NCBI GenBank assembly: GCA_944333305.1
Contig: CALVKV010000031.1
Coordinates: 1 to 13,490 of the forward strand
Source: an uncultured Bacilli bacterium
GTDB taxonomy: Bacteria; Bacillota_I; Bacilli_A; RF39; UBA660
DNA length: 13,490 nucleotides
Reading direction: 5' to 3'
In this document: positions 1 to 7,141 of the stretch, piece by piece
How positions within the stretch are numbered: the first letter of the stretch is position 1
Layout of the letters: every line of letters begins with the position of its first letter
Translations under genes and position numbers: made by a program
The notes under the pieces: model-generated
What the model was told of the DNA's origin: nothing
The model's input: only the letters and a program-made list of their open reading frames with translations
Database searches by the model: none

Positions 1-8
1 ATAGCAAA

Positions 9-34
9 AGAAGTAAGAATTTATACTTACTTCT
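9..34 (-). terminator. Weak hairpin, possible terminator
   Basis: A perfect 9-bp inverted repeat (9-17 pairs with 26-34) encloses an 8-nt loop. Read on the minus strand, the 3' arm runs into a short T stretch, so it could end minus-strand transcription. The T-run is short and no intact gene ends nearby, so this is only a possibility. Confidence 0.3.
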
Positions 35-43
35 AATCATGGA

Positions 44-77
44 GATATCTCATTTACACAGATTCCCTTACACACTC
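44..77. mobile_element. Possible insertion-sequence end (IS256-like)
   Basis: The stretch containing TTTACACAGATTCCC and ending in ACACACTC resembles from memory the terminal inverted repeats of IS256/mutator-family elements, which often contain TTTACACA. No transposase and no second end are visible, and the element would lie mostly beyond the left edge. Its position next to a truncated gene fits an insertion or deletion scar. This is tentative. Confidence 0.25.
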
Positions 78-127
78 AAATGTAGTTTTTCCTACATAAT
101 TATTTTAGCCAAAAACTACATTTTTAT
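78..127 (+). terminator. 13-bp inverted repeat with T-run, plus-strand terminator-like
   Basis: A perfect 13-bp inverted repeat (78-90 with 111-123) has a 20-nt loop and is followed on the plus strand by further T residues (CATTTTTATC). It could end a transcript entering from the left edge. On the minus strand the T-run is poor, so it is less likely to serve the nuclease fragment. Confidence 0.45.
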
Positions 128-137
128 CTTGACATTA

Positions 138-416
138 TCAATACTGTCTATTATTTAATATTGATCTTGTATCAACACTACTATTCATCTCGATTATTAT
201 AAAATCTTTTTCTTTCTTTAACAGTATATCTAGTCTATAATCTCTTCCTTTTGAACCACTATTTATTTCATTATCATATAGTTCATATTCTTTTATATCT
301 ATATTGGTTGTTAATTTTATTAATCTTTCAAAAAATGGTCTATACTCTTCATTCTTAAACATATATTTAAAAGTTGTATCGGAAAGCAGACTAATGAAAT
401 TATCTTTTTGTTCCAT
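138..416 (-). pseudogene. Truncated Rpn/PD-(D/E)XK nuclease-family protein
   Basis: This is the N-terminal part of a PD-(D/E)XK nuclease family transposase/Rpn protein. The start of the family core is visible: SDTTFKYMFKNEEYRPF near the N terminus, then RLDILL with the catalytic Asp (about residue 63) and IIIEMN with the catalytic Glu (about residue 76). The frame stops at TGA followed immediately by TAA after 92 residues, whereas relatives are usually about 250-300, so the C-terminal two-thirds are missing. I chose the ATG at 416 because AGGAGG (422-427) lies 5 nt upstream. The upstream ATG at 431 would contain that ribosome site inside its own codons and has none of its own. It has its own promoter and may be expressed, but is probably not a working enzyme. 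Family call is firm; loss of function is inferred. Confidence 0.75.
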
Positions 417-441
417 ATATTCCTCCTTCATTTTTAGATTT

Positions 442-455
442 ACTTTTCGAAAAGT
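442..455. promoter_or_regulatory. 14-bp perfect palindrome at predicted transcription start
   Basis: ACTTTTCGAAAAGT is a perfect palindrome. It overlaps the expected start of the transcript from the promoter at 462-490 and sits upstream of the nuclease-fragment start. The position would suit a repressor operator. No regulator is identified, so the role is inferred. Confidence 0.35.
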
Positions 456-461
456 GATTTC

Positions 462-490
462 AATCTATCACATGAAGAAACATTAATCAA
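462..490 (-). promoter_or_regulatory. Promoter of the nuclease fragment
   Basis: On the minus strand TTGATT (485-490) and TAGATT (462-467) are separated by 17 nt, and the -10 is preceded by TGA (extended -10). The region just before the -10 shares TGTGATAG with the promoter at 2133-2161. Confidence 0.55.
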
Positions 491-513
491 AAGAGCATTT
501 TTTAAATTCACTT

Positions 514-553
514 AAAAATGATAGGACAATTTATTAATTTCATCCTATCATTT
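514..553 (-). terminator. Intrinsic terminator of the downstream two-TM paralog
   Basis: An 11-bp perfect inverted repeat (516-526 with 543-553) has a 16-nt loop. On the minus strand the 3' arm is followed by a T-run (A's at 514-518 on plus). It lies about 50 nt after the stop of the 604-1302 gene and isolates it from the nuclease fragment. Confidence 0.75.
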
Positions 554-603
554 CACATTTTTCATACCTTAATTTTAGGTCAATTCACTAAATTTATACT
601 TTT

Positions 604-1302
604 TTATTTTTTTACAAAAGTGGTTCCTTTAGATTCAACGTCTTTAACTTCTTCTTTAGTAGGAGATAAACCTAAACTTGCTATATTAGCTTTTATCTCT
701 CTTAAAGCAGCTAAAGATAGGCCATCAATACTATTAATATCAAAATAATGCTTATCATTCTGACTATCTTTTTCTTGTTTTATTTCAGCAATTGCTGATC
801 TATCTTTATCTTTAACATTTTCTAATATATTTTCATTTTCTAAATCTGCTTTATTTAGTACTTCTTCATTTTCAATTAAATAATTATTTTTTTCAATTTC
901 TTCTAATTTACTTAAAGTTTTTTTTGTAATAATTGCATGACCAACAGTAACTATAAAAGGTATTGACATTAAAGGAATAAATCTAACAATATCATATACT
1001 GTAGTATAATTAGAATTAGTTAATACAAAAGCACTTAAAAGGAGTGAAACTGCTGATAAATAACCTCCTTTGGAAGTTTTAGTATGTTCATCATTATATT
1101 TTCGTTTTAGTAATCTTTCGTGGGTTGCATTTATTTCCTGTTGTATTGACATCTTTCTTAATAATTCTATCTTTTCTTTTTTCGTATTAATTTTCCTATC
1201 AATTGAACCATTGGCTTTATGGACTAAAATATTATTTCCTTGCACATTAAATTTAAGTATATATGTATCACTATTTTTGTCTTCTTTTCTAATTACCTTC
1301 AT
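604..1302 (-). CDS. Two-TM protein of unknown function, paralog 1
   Basis: I do not recognise a named family. The 232-residue protein has an N-terminal basic/polar region beginning MKVIRKED, a helical charged stretch (about 40-75), two closely spaced hydrophobic segments (about 81-97 and 103-124), a Glu/Lys-rich coiled-coil-like region (about 128-182), then a tail containing IAEIKQEKD, NSIDGLS and a terminal VKK. The same N-terminal octamer core, tail motifs and C terminus occur in the adjacent 1367-2107 gene, so the two are tandem duplicates. The hairpin-like TM pair would leave both ends on the same side, probably cytoplasmic. The start is supported by GAGGGG about 8 nt upstream. The gene has its own promoter (1330-1358) and terminator (514-553), so it is monocistronic. 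Confidence 0.85.
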   Translation of the reverse strand: MKVIRKEDKNSDTYILKFNVQGNNILVHKANGSIDRKINTKKEKIELLRKMSIQQEINATHERLLKRKYNDEHTKTSKGGYLSAVSLLLSAFVLTNSNYTTVYDIVRFIPLMSIPFIVTVGHAIITKKTLSKLEEIEKNNYLIENEEVLNKADLENENILENVKDKDRSAIAEIKQEKDSQNDKHYFDINSIDGLSLAALREIKANIASLGLSPTKEEVKDVESKGTTFVKK

Positions 1303-1329
1303 AATGTTTCCCCTCTTTTCTGATTCTAT

Positions 1330-1358
1330 ATTTTACCACAAAAAAATATAAATAGCAA
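1330..1358 (-). promoter_or_regulatory. Promoter of paralog 1
   Basis: TTGCTA (1353-1358), a 17-nt spacer and TAAAAT (1330-1335) preceded by TGG form an extended -10 promoter on the minus strand. It closely matches the promoter of the paralog upstream (TTGTTA, 17 nt, TAGTAT), with shared TTTTGTGRTA before the -10, so promoter and gene were duplicated together. Confidence 0.7.
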
Positions 1359-1366
1359 TAAAAATT

Positions 1367-2107
1367 TTATTTTTTTACATAAGATTTGCCTTTAGACTCA
1401 GTATTACCTTTAACTTCCTCATCAGTACTAACTAAACCTAGATAGTCATCTCTTTTTACATTATCTATTATCTTTGCTAAAGTATCAAAAGATAGGCCAT
1501 CAATACTATTATTATCTAAATATGGTTTTTCATTCTCTTTATCTTTTTCTTGTTTTATTTCTGCAATTACTGCTTTGTCTTTACTTTTAACTCTTTCTAA
1601 AGTATTAGCATCATCTAAATCTACGTCTTTAAATATATCTTCATTTTCAAAAAACAAAGCATATTTTTTTATATCATTTATTTTACTATTTATTACTTTA
1701 TTAACAATAGTAGCAGAAGTATATGCTAAAGCTATAGTAATAATAGACCATTGTAAAATAATTGGAAGTGAACCTGTACCAAGAGAAATACATATAGAAA
1801 AAAATGTCCCCACCCCCAAAAGAGCATTAAAGAGCCCTTTATTAGTTTGCAATTTTGTTAAATACTCCCTATTACTTTTAAATTGCTGATATCTTAATTC
1901 TAATAGTCTTACCTTATTTTCTTCTACATTAGTATACCTAGGCTTAGAACCATCAGCCATATAAACTACTAAATTATCATAGTCTTCTGTAGTTATCTCA
2001 ACAGCAGAAGCATTTTTTCTAGTATTTTTTTGAATAGTTCCTTTTTCTACATCAAATTTTATTATATATTTAGAGCTCTTCCTATCTTCTTTTCTAATTA
2101 CTTTCAT
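1367..2107 (-). CDS. Two-TM protein of unknown function, paralog 2
   Basis: A 246-residue homolog of the 604-1302 product. It starts MKVIRKEDR, has two hydrophobic segments (about 92-112 and 114-135) and a charged helical region after them. It carries the shared tail: AVIAEIKQEKD near 179-189, NSIDGLS near 200-206, and a C terminus ending in ESKG followed by YVKK. Compared with paralog 1 it has about 20 extra residues in the N-terminal soluble part (about 22-50), while both share a (V/M)xxADGS/ANGS-like turn. AGAGGAAGAG just upstream of the ATG supports the start. It is transcribed from its own promoter directly behind the rpmF terminator. No function can be assigned; a membrane hairpin with cytoplasmic ends is the likeliest topology. 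Confidence 0.85.
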   Translation of the reverse strand: MKVIRKEDRKSSKYIIKFDVEKGTIQKNTRKNASAVEITTEDYDNLVVYMADGSKPRYTNVEENKVRLLELRYQQFKSNREYLTKLQTNKGLFNALLGVGTFFSICISLGTGSLPIILQWSIITIALAYTSATIVNKVINSKINDIKKYALFFENEDIFKDVDLDDANTLERVKSKDKAVIAEIKQEKDKENEKPYLDNNSIDGLSFDTLAKIIDNVKRDDYLGLVSTDEEVKGNTESKGKSYVKK

Positions 2108-2132
2108 AACTCTTCCTCTTTTCTGTTTCTAT

Positions 2133-2161
2133 ATACTATCACAAAAGAAGAAAAATAACAA
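2133..2161 (-). promoter_or_regulatory. Promoter of paralog 2
   Basis: TTGTTA (2156-2161), a 17-nt spacer and TAGTAT (2133-2138) with an extended TGA form a good promoter on the minus strand. The -35 begins immediately after the T-tract of the rpmF terminator (2163-2187). Confidence 0.7.
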
Positions 2162-2162
2162 C

Positions 2163-2187
2163 AAAAAAAGACTTTATTAAGCCTCTT
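2163..2187 (-). terminator. Terminator overlapping the 3' end of rpmF
   Basis: On the minus strand AAGAGGCTT pairs with AAGTCTTTT around an AATA loop (9 bp including two G-U pairs) and runs into a 7-T tract (2163-2169). The rpmF stop codon lies in the loop, so the last codons form the 5' arm. It ends the HD-DUF177-rpmF operon. Confidence 0.65.
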
Positions 2188-2392
2188 CTTTCTTTGTCAT
2201 ATCTACAACTGTTTTACCTTTATAACTACCACATTTAGGGCAAACACGATGTGCTTTAATCATTTCACCACAGTTTGGACATTTAATCATTCCTGGTACG
2301 TCAATTGCATTATGACTTCTACGCATTCTTTTTCTTGTTTTAGATACCTTTCTAAAAGGAACGGCAAACATTTGAATATCTAACTTTAACAT
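2177..2392 (-). CDS. rpmF: Ribosomal protein L32 with N-terminal leader
   Basis: bL32 of the large ribosomal subunit, 71 residues. The typical core [18 protein letters not shown] is at 10-27, followed by a zinc ribbon with CPNC (38-41) and CPKC (51-54), so this is the zinc-binding form. Unusually it begins MLKLDIQMF before the normal mature N terminus (AVP). This matches the leader of Bacillota L27 (MLKLNLQFF before A), which the protease Prp removes. The first ATG is the real start: AAGGAG lies 7 nt upstream of it, whereas the internal ATG (codon 8) has no ribosome site. The gene follows DUF177 by 4 nt, the usual yceD-rpmF arrangement. Identity is certain; leader cleavage is inferred. Confidence 0.97.
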   Translation of the reverse strand: MLKLDIQMFAVPFRKVSKTRKRMRRSHNAIDVPGMIKCPNCGEMIKAHRVCPKCGSYKGKTVVDMTKKEEA

Positions 2393-2396
2393 TATA

Positions 2397-2864
2397 TCAC
2401 TCCTTCTCTATTTCGTTTAATAAATCTTTAAATGGATTATTAGTATTAGTATCTTTTACATCATCTTCACTAATAACTCTCCAACCATCCCCAGTTAAAT
2501 CTTTATAATCAGTAACTTCGCTATAGCGAATAGGGATCTCTAGTACTATATTTTCCCATAAAATGCTAATAATATCAAGACTAAATTTATCTTTTTCTAA
2601 TTTTTCACTCACATTTTCATTAATTTTGAAAGAAAATTTATAATCTACAGGTTCTAAACTAACAGAATCATTTAATTTCATAATGCCAGAACAATCAGCT
2701 TCTAGAAATAAATTATCATCGCTAGGATATGTTAAATTACCAATAACTTTAACTTCCTGCAAATCTATTATATCGGTATTAGCATAATCTTCTTTAGGAA
2801 TAGTAAACTCTTCATCTATAGATATATTATTAACTTTACTATCTAACAAATCTTTTATATTCAT
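2397..2864 (-). CDS. yceD: DUF177/YceD-family protein (rRNA accumulation-type)
   Basis: A 155-residue protein of the YceD/DUF177 family, which is encoded upstream of rpmF in most bacteria and is linked to 23S rRNA accumulation and ribosome assembly. Family features include a central beta-rich part with one Cys ([10 protein letters not shown]), an acidic region with the [18 protein letters not shown] stretch corresponding to the conserved D...E.LLL.LP pattern, and an NPFKDLL C terminus. I start it at the ATG at 2864, because GGTGA (2870-2874) lies 5 nt upstream. The ATG at 2876 lies 12 nt further upstream and has a weaker ribosome site. The TGA in that ribosome site is also the stop of the HD gene, so the two are tightly coupled. 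The family call rests on context plus pattern. Confidence 0.85.
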   Translation of the reverse strand: MNIKDLLDSKVNNISIDEEFTIPKEDYANTDIIDLQEVKVIGNLTYPSDDNLFLEADCSGIMKLNDSVSLEPVDYKFSFKINENVSEKLEKDKFSLDIISILWENIVLEIPIRYSEVTDYKDLTGDGWRVISEDDVKDTNTNNPFKDLLNEIEKE

Positions 2865-2869
2865 ATACT

Positions 2870-3370
2870 TCACCATCTCTTGAAAAATACCATGAATAAT
2901 AAAATAACCATGCTACAAGCGACAGACATATTTTCCTTTAGAACATAACTTCTTTCATAGAAGCAAGCAAAATCATCTACTAATGTAACTATCCAACTTT
3001 CTAAATATTTTGGTATAGTCTTACCAACAGGAAACATATGTGCCTTAATAATATCTTGCTCTAAGTCATTTAAATCAAAATACTTTAAAGAATTTTCTAA
3101 AGCTATTTTAGGATGATTTACTAGCATATGAGCTTTTTTCTCATCATAATCATCTAAAAAGAAATCATGTAAAATTGCTCCTTTTGTAGTAGAAACATAA
3201 TTTAAATGACAAAACTTAGTTATTCTATATGAATAATAAGCAACGCGCATCATATGACTATATCTATCCATGCCATGATGAACACAGTCTTTTGTTTTTT
3301 GGTATTCGCTATTGCTTACAATTGGCATTATTATATTGTTAAACTCCTCATTTGGATAAAATGTTCTCAT
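2870..3370 (-). CDS. HD-domain metal-dependent phosphohydrolase family protein
   Basis: A 166-residue HD-superfamily protein. Metal and catalytic positions are visible in order: HHGMDRYSHMMR (His 39), LHD (68-69), NHP (His 86), KAHMFP (His 111) and LVDDF (Asp 132). The set is complete, so it is likely active, but the substrate is unknown. The C terminus carries a short hydrophobic stretch (about 147-163, ending FFKRW) that may tether it to the membrane. The ATG at 3370 is the conservative start. A TTG at 3382, just after GTGGTG, would add four residues, and neither has an ideal ribosome site. It is the first gene of an operon with yceD and rpmF, behind the promoter at 3416-3444. A link to ribosome or nucleotide metabolism is only suggested by that position. 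Confidence 0.85.
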   Translation of the reverse strand: MRTFYPNEEFNNIIMPIVSNSEYQKTKDCVHHGMDRYSHMMRVAYYSYRITKFCHLNYVSTTKGAILHDFFLDDYDEKKAHMLVNHPKIALENSLKYFDLNDLEQDIIKAHMFPVGKTIPKYLESWIVTLVDDFACFYERSYVLKENMSVACSMVILLFMVFFKRW

Positions 3371-3415
3371 ATTTATATTCAAACACCACTTTCTTTTTTT
3401 AACTAGCCATTTATA

Positions 3416-3444
3416 ATTTTAGCATAAATAGTTATTTTTTTCAA
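3416..3444 (-). promoter_or_regulatory. Promoter of HD-yceD-rpmF operon
   Basis: TTGAAA (3439-3444), a 17-nt spacer and TAAAAT (3416-3421) with an extended TGC form a strong consensus-like minus-strand promoter. It lies in the gap after the permease gene. I see no clear terminator before it, so read-through from the upstream operon is possible. Confidence 0.75.
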
Positions 3445-3464
3445 CTTGACACTATATTTTTACA

Positions 3465-4526
3465 CTAACTTAACTCTGCCTTTACTTTTTTTACACCTTT
3501 TTTAATATCTGATTTAAAGAATCTATAACTTGCTGATATTAAGATATATGTAGGTAAAGCAATGATAATTCCAAGTGGTCCACCTACAGTTCCACCAATA
3601 GATACCATCATAATAGTAATTAGTGGGTTTACATTATTTGTCTTACCATATACTCTAGGAGAAATTATATAGCCATCTAATTGTGGGAAGATTAAACAGA
3701 TAATTAAAGTGGCAATAAATAAATTAGGGCTTATAACAGACGCGGTTAATAAAGCTAGTAGATTGGTAATTAAACCTCCAAAATAAGGAATTACAGTAGT
3801 AAGAGATGCTAAAACGCCAAATAAGAACCAGTTAGGATGTCCTACTATTAAAAAGACGATAGAATATTCAAAGAACTGAATGATCATAAAGGTCAAAAGG
3901 CCTCTTAAATAATTACTAAGTTCTGTATCTAAAGCTTTAACATAGCGGAAATATTTATATTTTACTTGTTTTAGAAAATTAGCAACTACTTCTCTTATTT
4001 TATCCATATAAGCTAGAAAATAAATAGACACAACAAACGTAATTATAACTTTACCTAAGAAAGAAGCAGTCTTACCTACTATATCAATAGATCCATCTCT
4101 TAAAAAAGTCCCTAAGCTATCAATAATACTTTCTAAGTAACCATTACTGCTATCAGTTATAAAATCCAAATTTATATTAAATTTATCACCGACATCTTCT
4201 ATAACTTTACCAAAATTAGTAGCAAAGGTTACAAGTTGATTATATAAAAGCGGAAGAGTTATAACTAATAAAGCTATTATGATAGTAGTTACTGCTATTA
4301 CAACTATTGTAACAGCTAAAGGTTTTCTAACTCCTTTAGAAACTAACTTTCTAACTACAGGGTTAAGAGCATAGGAAATAGCAAAAGCAATAAGGAACGG
4401 CATACAAATGCTAATAACAGATGAAAAAATACTGAACCAGGTTCCTATATTAGTAACTATAATATATAAAAGTCCCATAAGAATTAAAAAATTTAATAAT
4501 TTATAATTTATTCTATTCTTGTACAT
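3465..4526 (-). CDS. AI-2E family (PerM/YtvI-like) membrane permease
   Basis: A 353-residue polytopic membrane protein of the AI-2E transporter superfamily. Hydrophobic segments occupy about 10-60 and 65-95. A soluble amphipathic region follows (about 95-155), then a TM near 160-175 (FVVSIYFLAYMDK) and the typical C-terminal block: PYFGGLITN, FPQLDGYIISPRVYGK, NPLITIMMVSIGGTVGGPLG and IALP. Family members include proposed autoinducer-2 exporters and Na+/H+ antiporters; most, including this one, cannot be assigned a substrate from sequence. It is the last gene of the comN-secDF-rel-dtd operon. GGAGAG within the end of dtd serves as ribosome site, and its ATG is 2 nt past the dtd stop. Confidence 0.92.
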   Translation of the reverse strand: MYKNRINYKLLNFLILMGLLYIIVTNIGTWFSIFSSVISICMPFLIAFAISYALNPVVRKLVSKGVRKPLAVTIVVIAVTTIIIALLVITLPLLYNQLVTFATNFGKVIEDVGDKFNINLDFITDSSNGYLESIIDSLGTFLRDGSIDIVGKTASFLGKVIITFVVSIYFLAYMDKIREVVANFLKQVKYKYFRYVKALDTELSNYLRGLLTFMIIQFFEYSIVFLIVGHPNWFLFGVLASLTTVIPYFGGLITNLLALLTASVISPNLFIATLIICLIFPQLDGYIISPRVYGKTNNVNPLITIMMVSIGGTVGGPLGIIIALPTYILISASYRFFKSDIKKGVKKVKAELS

Positions 4527-4528
4527 AA

Positions 4529-4963
4529 TTATCTCTCCAACATAATTGTAGTAGGCCCCATATTAGTTAGGGATATTTCCATGTCCTCTCCAAAAGCACC
4601 ACCAAAGCAAGGAACATATTCGCTTAAACATTTATTAAAATACTCATATAAGAGTTTAGCTTTATCACCTTTCATCGCTTTAATATAGCTAGGCCTATTA
4701 CCTTTAGTAGTATCAGCATAAAGAGTAAATTGAGAAATTGATAAAATAGAACCTTTAGTATCTAAAATAGATAAGTTCATTACTCCATCTTTATCTGGAA
4801 AAATTCTTAAGTTAATTACTTTATTGACCATTTTAAGAATAGTGTCTTTATTATCACTATCGGTAAAACCAACTAAAATTATTAAGCCATTATCTATTTC
4901 ATTTATATTTTTATTATTAACAACGCATTTTGCATGACTACATCTTTGAACTAAAACTCTCAC
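4529..4963 (-). CDS. dtd: D-aminoacyl-tRNA deacylase
   Basis: DTD removes D-amino acids (and glycine from tRNA-Ala) mischarged on tRNA, acting in the cytosol as a homodimer. The 144-residue length is normal. The conserved SQFTLYAD (about 77-84), KGNRPS and the C-terminal NMGP motif with the Gly-cisPro pair are present. The residues after it are TT where VT is usual, a mild change. It starts with GTG: GTG at 4961-4963 overlaps the rel stop TGA by 4 nt (GTGA), and GAGAGG lies just upstream. This tight coupling to rel is the same pairing seen in Bacillus. Identity is firm. Confidence 0.96.
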   Translation of the reverse strand: MRVLVQRCSHAKCVVNNKNINEIDNGLIILVGFTDSDNKDTILKMVNKVINLRIFPDKDGVMNLSILDTKGSILSISQFTLYADTTKGNRPSYIKAMKGDKAKLLYEYFNKCLSEYVPCFGGAFGEDMEISLTNMGPTTIMLER

Positions 4964-7113
4964 ATTATCAACCTCTCTACACTTGTAATATATGGTAAAT
5001 TCTTTAAATCTAGTAGTAATTTTGTTAAGTGATTTATATCATTAACAGCAACTTCCATCTCATATGTTGCATATTCATCTCTAGATATTGTTTTAATGCT
5101 AGTAATATTAACAGAGATCTTACTAGTCGCTTGGATAATATCAGCAAGTTTATTATCTAGGGTATTAGTTCTGATTAATAAATCACTATAATACTTATTA
5201 GAAGGCTTATCATCCCAAGATACTTTAATACATCTATCATCCATACTAGCAAGGTTATGGCAATTACTTCTATGGATGGTTATACCATTACCTCTTGTAA
5301 TATAGCCAACAATATCATCACCATGAACAGGTTTGCAACATGAGGCTATACTTACTTTTATTTTGTCTATTCCATCAACTATTATGTCAGAAGCATTATC
5401 ATTTATTTTGACAATATTTTTTAATAACTTAGGTTTTTCTTCTTCTTTTTCACCGAAGTTTATATTTATGACATTATTAGGTGTATGTTTATTACTACCT
5501 ATATCATAATATAAATCGTCTAAGTTATCTATTTTTAGAATTTTATAGACGTTTTTAAGATTATCCTCAAGATAAAAATCACTAATTGCTATCTTTCTTT
5601 TTCTTAATTCTTTTTCTAAATATTCTTTACCACGTTCTATTAGGACTTCTTTCTCGCTCTTACTAAAGTAACTTTTTATCTTATTACGAGCCCCAGTAGT
5701 TTTAACTATATTTAACCACTCTTTAGAAGGATGAGCACTTTTATTAGTATTAATTTTAATAATATCATTACTTTTTAATTCATAGTCTAAAGGTACGATA
5801 CTACCATTTACAATCGCTCCTACTGTTGTCTCCCCTACTTTACTGTGAACTTTATAAGCAAAGTCAAGCGGTGTGGCACCACGAGGTAGTTCAATAACAT
5901 CTCCTTTAGGGGTAAAAACATAGATATTATTATTTAAGACTTCATCTTTTACAGAAGTAACAAACTCTTCACTACTCATCTTATCATTTTCAAGTTCCAT
6001 AATTTCTTTAAAAAACTGAAGCTTTTGGGTAGTGGTAGATTGTAAGTTAGCGGTTCTCTTACTACCACCATTTTCTTTATAGGCCCAGTGAGATGCAATA
6101 CCATTTTCTGCTACTTCATCCATTTCATAAGTTCTAATTTGAATTTCAAATAAATAGCCATCTATTCCAAAAACAGTTGTATGTAATGACTGATACATAT
6201 TTGGTTTAGGCATAGCGATATAGTCTTTAAATCTTTTAGGTAAAGGTCTAAACTTAGAATGAATTAGACCAAGAACTAAGTAACAATCTTGTTCTGTATC
6301 AACCAAAATACGTAGTGCTAATAGATCATAAATATCACTGAATTTTTTACCTTTATCAAGTTTATTATAAATACTATAGATACTTTTAGCACGGCCTTTA
6401 ATTTGATGAGGGATGTGATGTTCATTTAGTAGTTCTGTAACTTCTTCTTGCATCTCATAAACTGTTGTGTCACGTTCTGCTTTAGTCTTATTAAGTTTAT
6501 CGGCAATATCATAAAAAACAGTTGGTTTTAAATAACGAAGAGATAAATCTTCAAGCTCACTTTTAATTTTATGTATTCCTAAGTGATGAGCAAGTGGTGC
6601 AAATATCTCAAGAACTTCTTTAGACTTTTTCTTTTGTTTTTCAACGGGAGTTGCCCATAAAGTTCTCATATTATGTAAGCGATCTGCAAGTTTTACAATA
6701 ATAACTCTAACATCTTCACTCATTCCTACTATTATTTTTTTATAATACTCTACTAAATATTCATTATCTGTAGAAAAATGAAGTCTACCTAATTTAGTAA
6801 CACCATCTACTAATTTGTAGACAGTAAGCCCAAACTTCTCTTTAAATTCTTCTATATCAACATCACAATCTTCTATTACATCATGAAGTAAAGCTGCTAC
6901 TAAGCATTCACTATCTGCATAAATTGAAGTAAGAATTAAAGCAACATTAAGGGGATGAATAATGTATTCCTCCCCACTTTTGCGATACTGTCCTTTATGC
7001 TTTTCTTTTGCATAATAATAAGCATCTAATATTTTTTCTCTTTCTTTAGGGTCTTTGATATATTCATCTATTTTTTCCATTAAATCATCTATGGTAATTA
7101 AATCCTTTTTCAT
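4960..7113 (-). CDS. rel: Bifunctional (p)ppGpp synthetase/hydrolase Rel
   Basis: Long RSH enzyme of 717 residues that makes and degrades (p)ppGpp, the stringent-response alarmone. The N-terminal HD hydrolase is intact (His 53, HDVIED at 77-82, KLADRLHNMR at 141-150). The synthetase domain has RFKD (294-297, the form seen in bifunctional enzymes rather than the EXDD of RelA), PNMYQSLH, and EIQIRT with the catalytic Glu 323. A TGS domain spans about 396-456. A Cys-rich zinc/RIS region contains CC at 592-593, His 614 and Cys 618, and an ACT domain fills about 645-717. Both activities are therefore predicted. GAGGGG upstream supports the start. It follows secDF by 28 nt. In B. subtilis recJ and apt usually lie between; both are absent here. 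Confidence 0.98.
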   Translation of the reverse strand: MKKDLITIDDLMEKIDEYIKDPKEREKILDAYYYAKEKHKGQYRKSGEEYIIHPLNVALILTSIYADSECLVAALLHDVIEDCDVDIEEFKEKFGLTVYKLVDGVTKLGRLHFSTDNEYLVEYYKKIIVGMSEDVRVIIVKLADRLHNMRTLWATPVEKQKKKSKEVLEIFAPLAHHLGIHKIKSELEDLSLRYLKPTVFYDIADKLNKTKAERDTTVYEMQEEVTELLNEHHIPHQIKGRAKSIYSIYNKLDKGKKFSDIYDLLALRILVDTEQDCYLVLGLIHSKFRPLPKRFKDYIAMPKPNMYQSLHTTVFGIDGYLFEIQIRTYEMDEVAENGIASHWAYKENGGSKRTANLQSTTTQKLQFFKEIMELENDKMSSEEFVTSVKDEVLNNNIYVFTPKGDVIELPRGATPLDFAYKVHSKVGETTVGAIVNGSIVPLDYELKSNDIIKINTNKSAHPSKEWLNIVKTTGARNKIKSYFSKSEKEVLIERGKEYLEKELRKRKIAISDFYLEDNLKNVYKILKIDNLDDLYYDIGSNKHTPNNVININFGEKEEEKPKLLKNIVKINDNASDIIVDGIDKIKVSIASCCKPVHGDDIVGYITRGNGITIHRSNCHNLASMDDRCIKVSWDDKPSNKYYSDLLIRTNTLDNKLADIIQATSKISVNITSIKTISRDEYATYEMEVAVNDINHLTKLLLDLKNLPYITSVERLIM

Positions 7114-7141
7114 TAGAACACACCCCTCTTTCTACTTATAT

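Noticed and set aside
138..431. Nuclease fragment rescued by reading TGA as Trp (code 4)
   Set aside because: The next codon is TAA, so the frame stops anyway. Other genes here end properly at TGA, for example rel.
2177..2371. L32 starting at the internal ATG (MFAVPF)
   Set aside because: No ribosome site precedes that ATG, while AAGGAG sits at good spacing before the upstream ATG.
3370..3470. Terminator after the AI-2E permease gene
   Set aside because: Short repeats (TAGTGT) are direct rather than inverted, and no stable stem with a T-run could be drawn.
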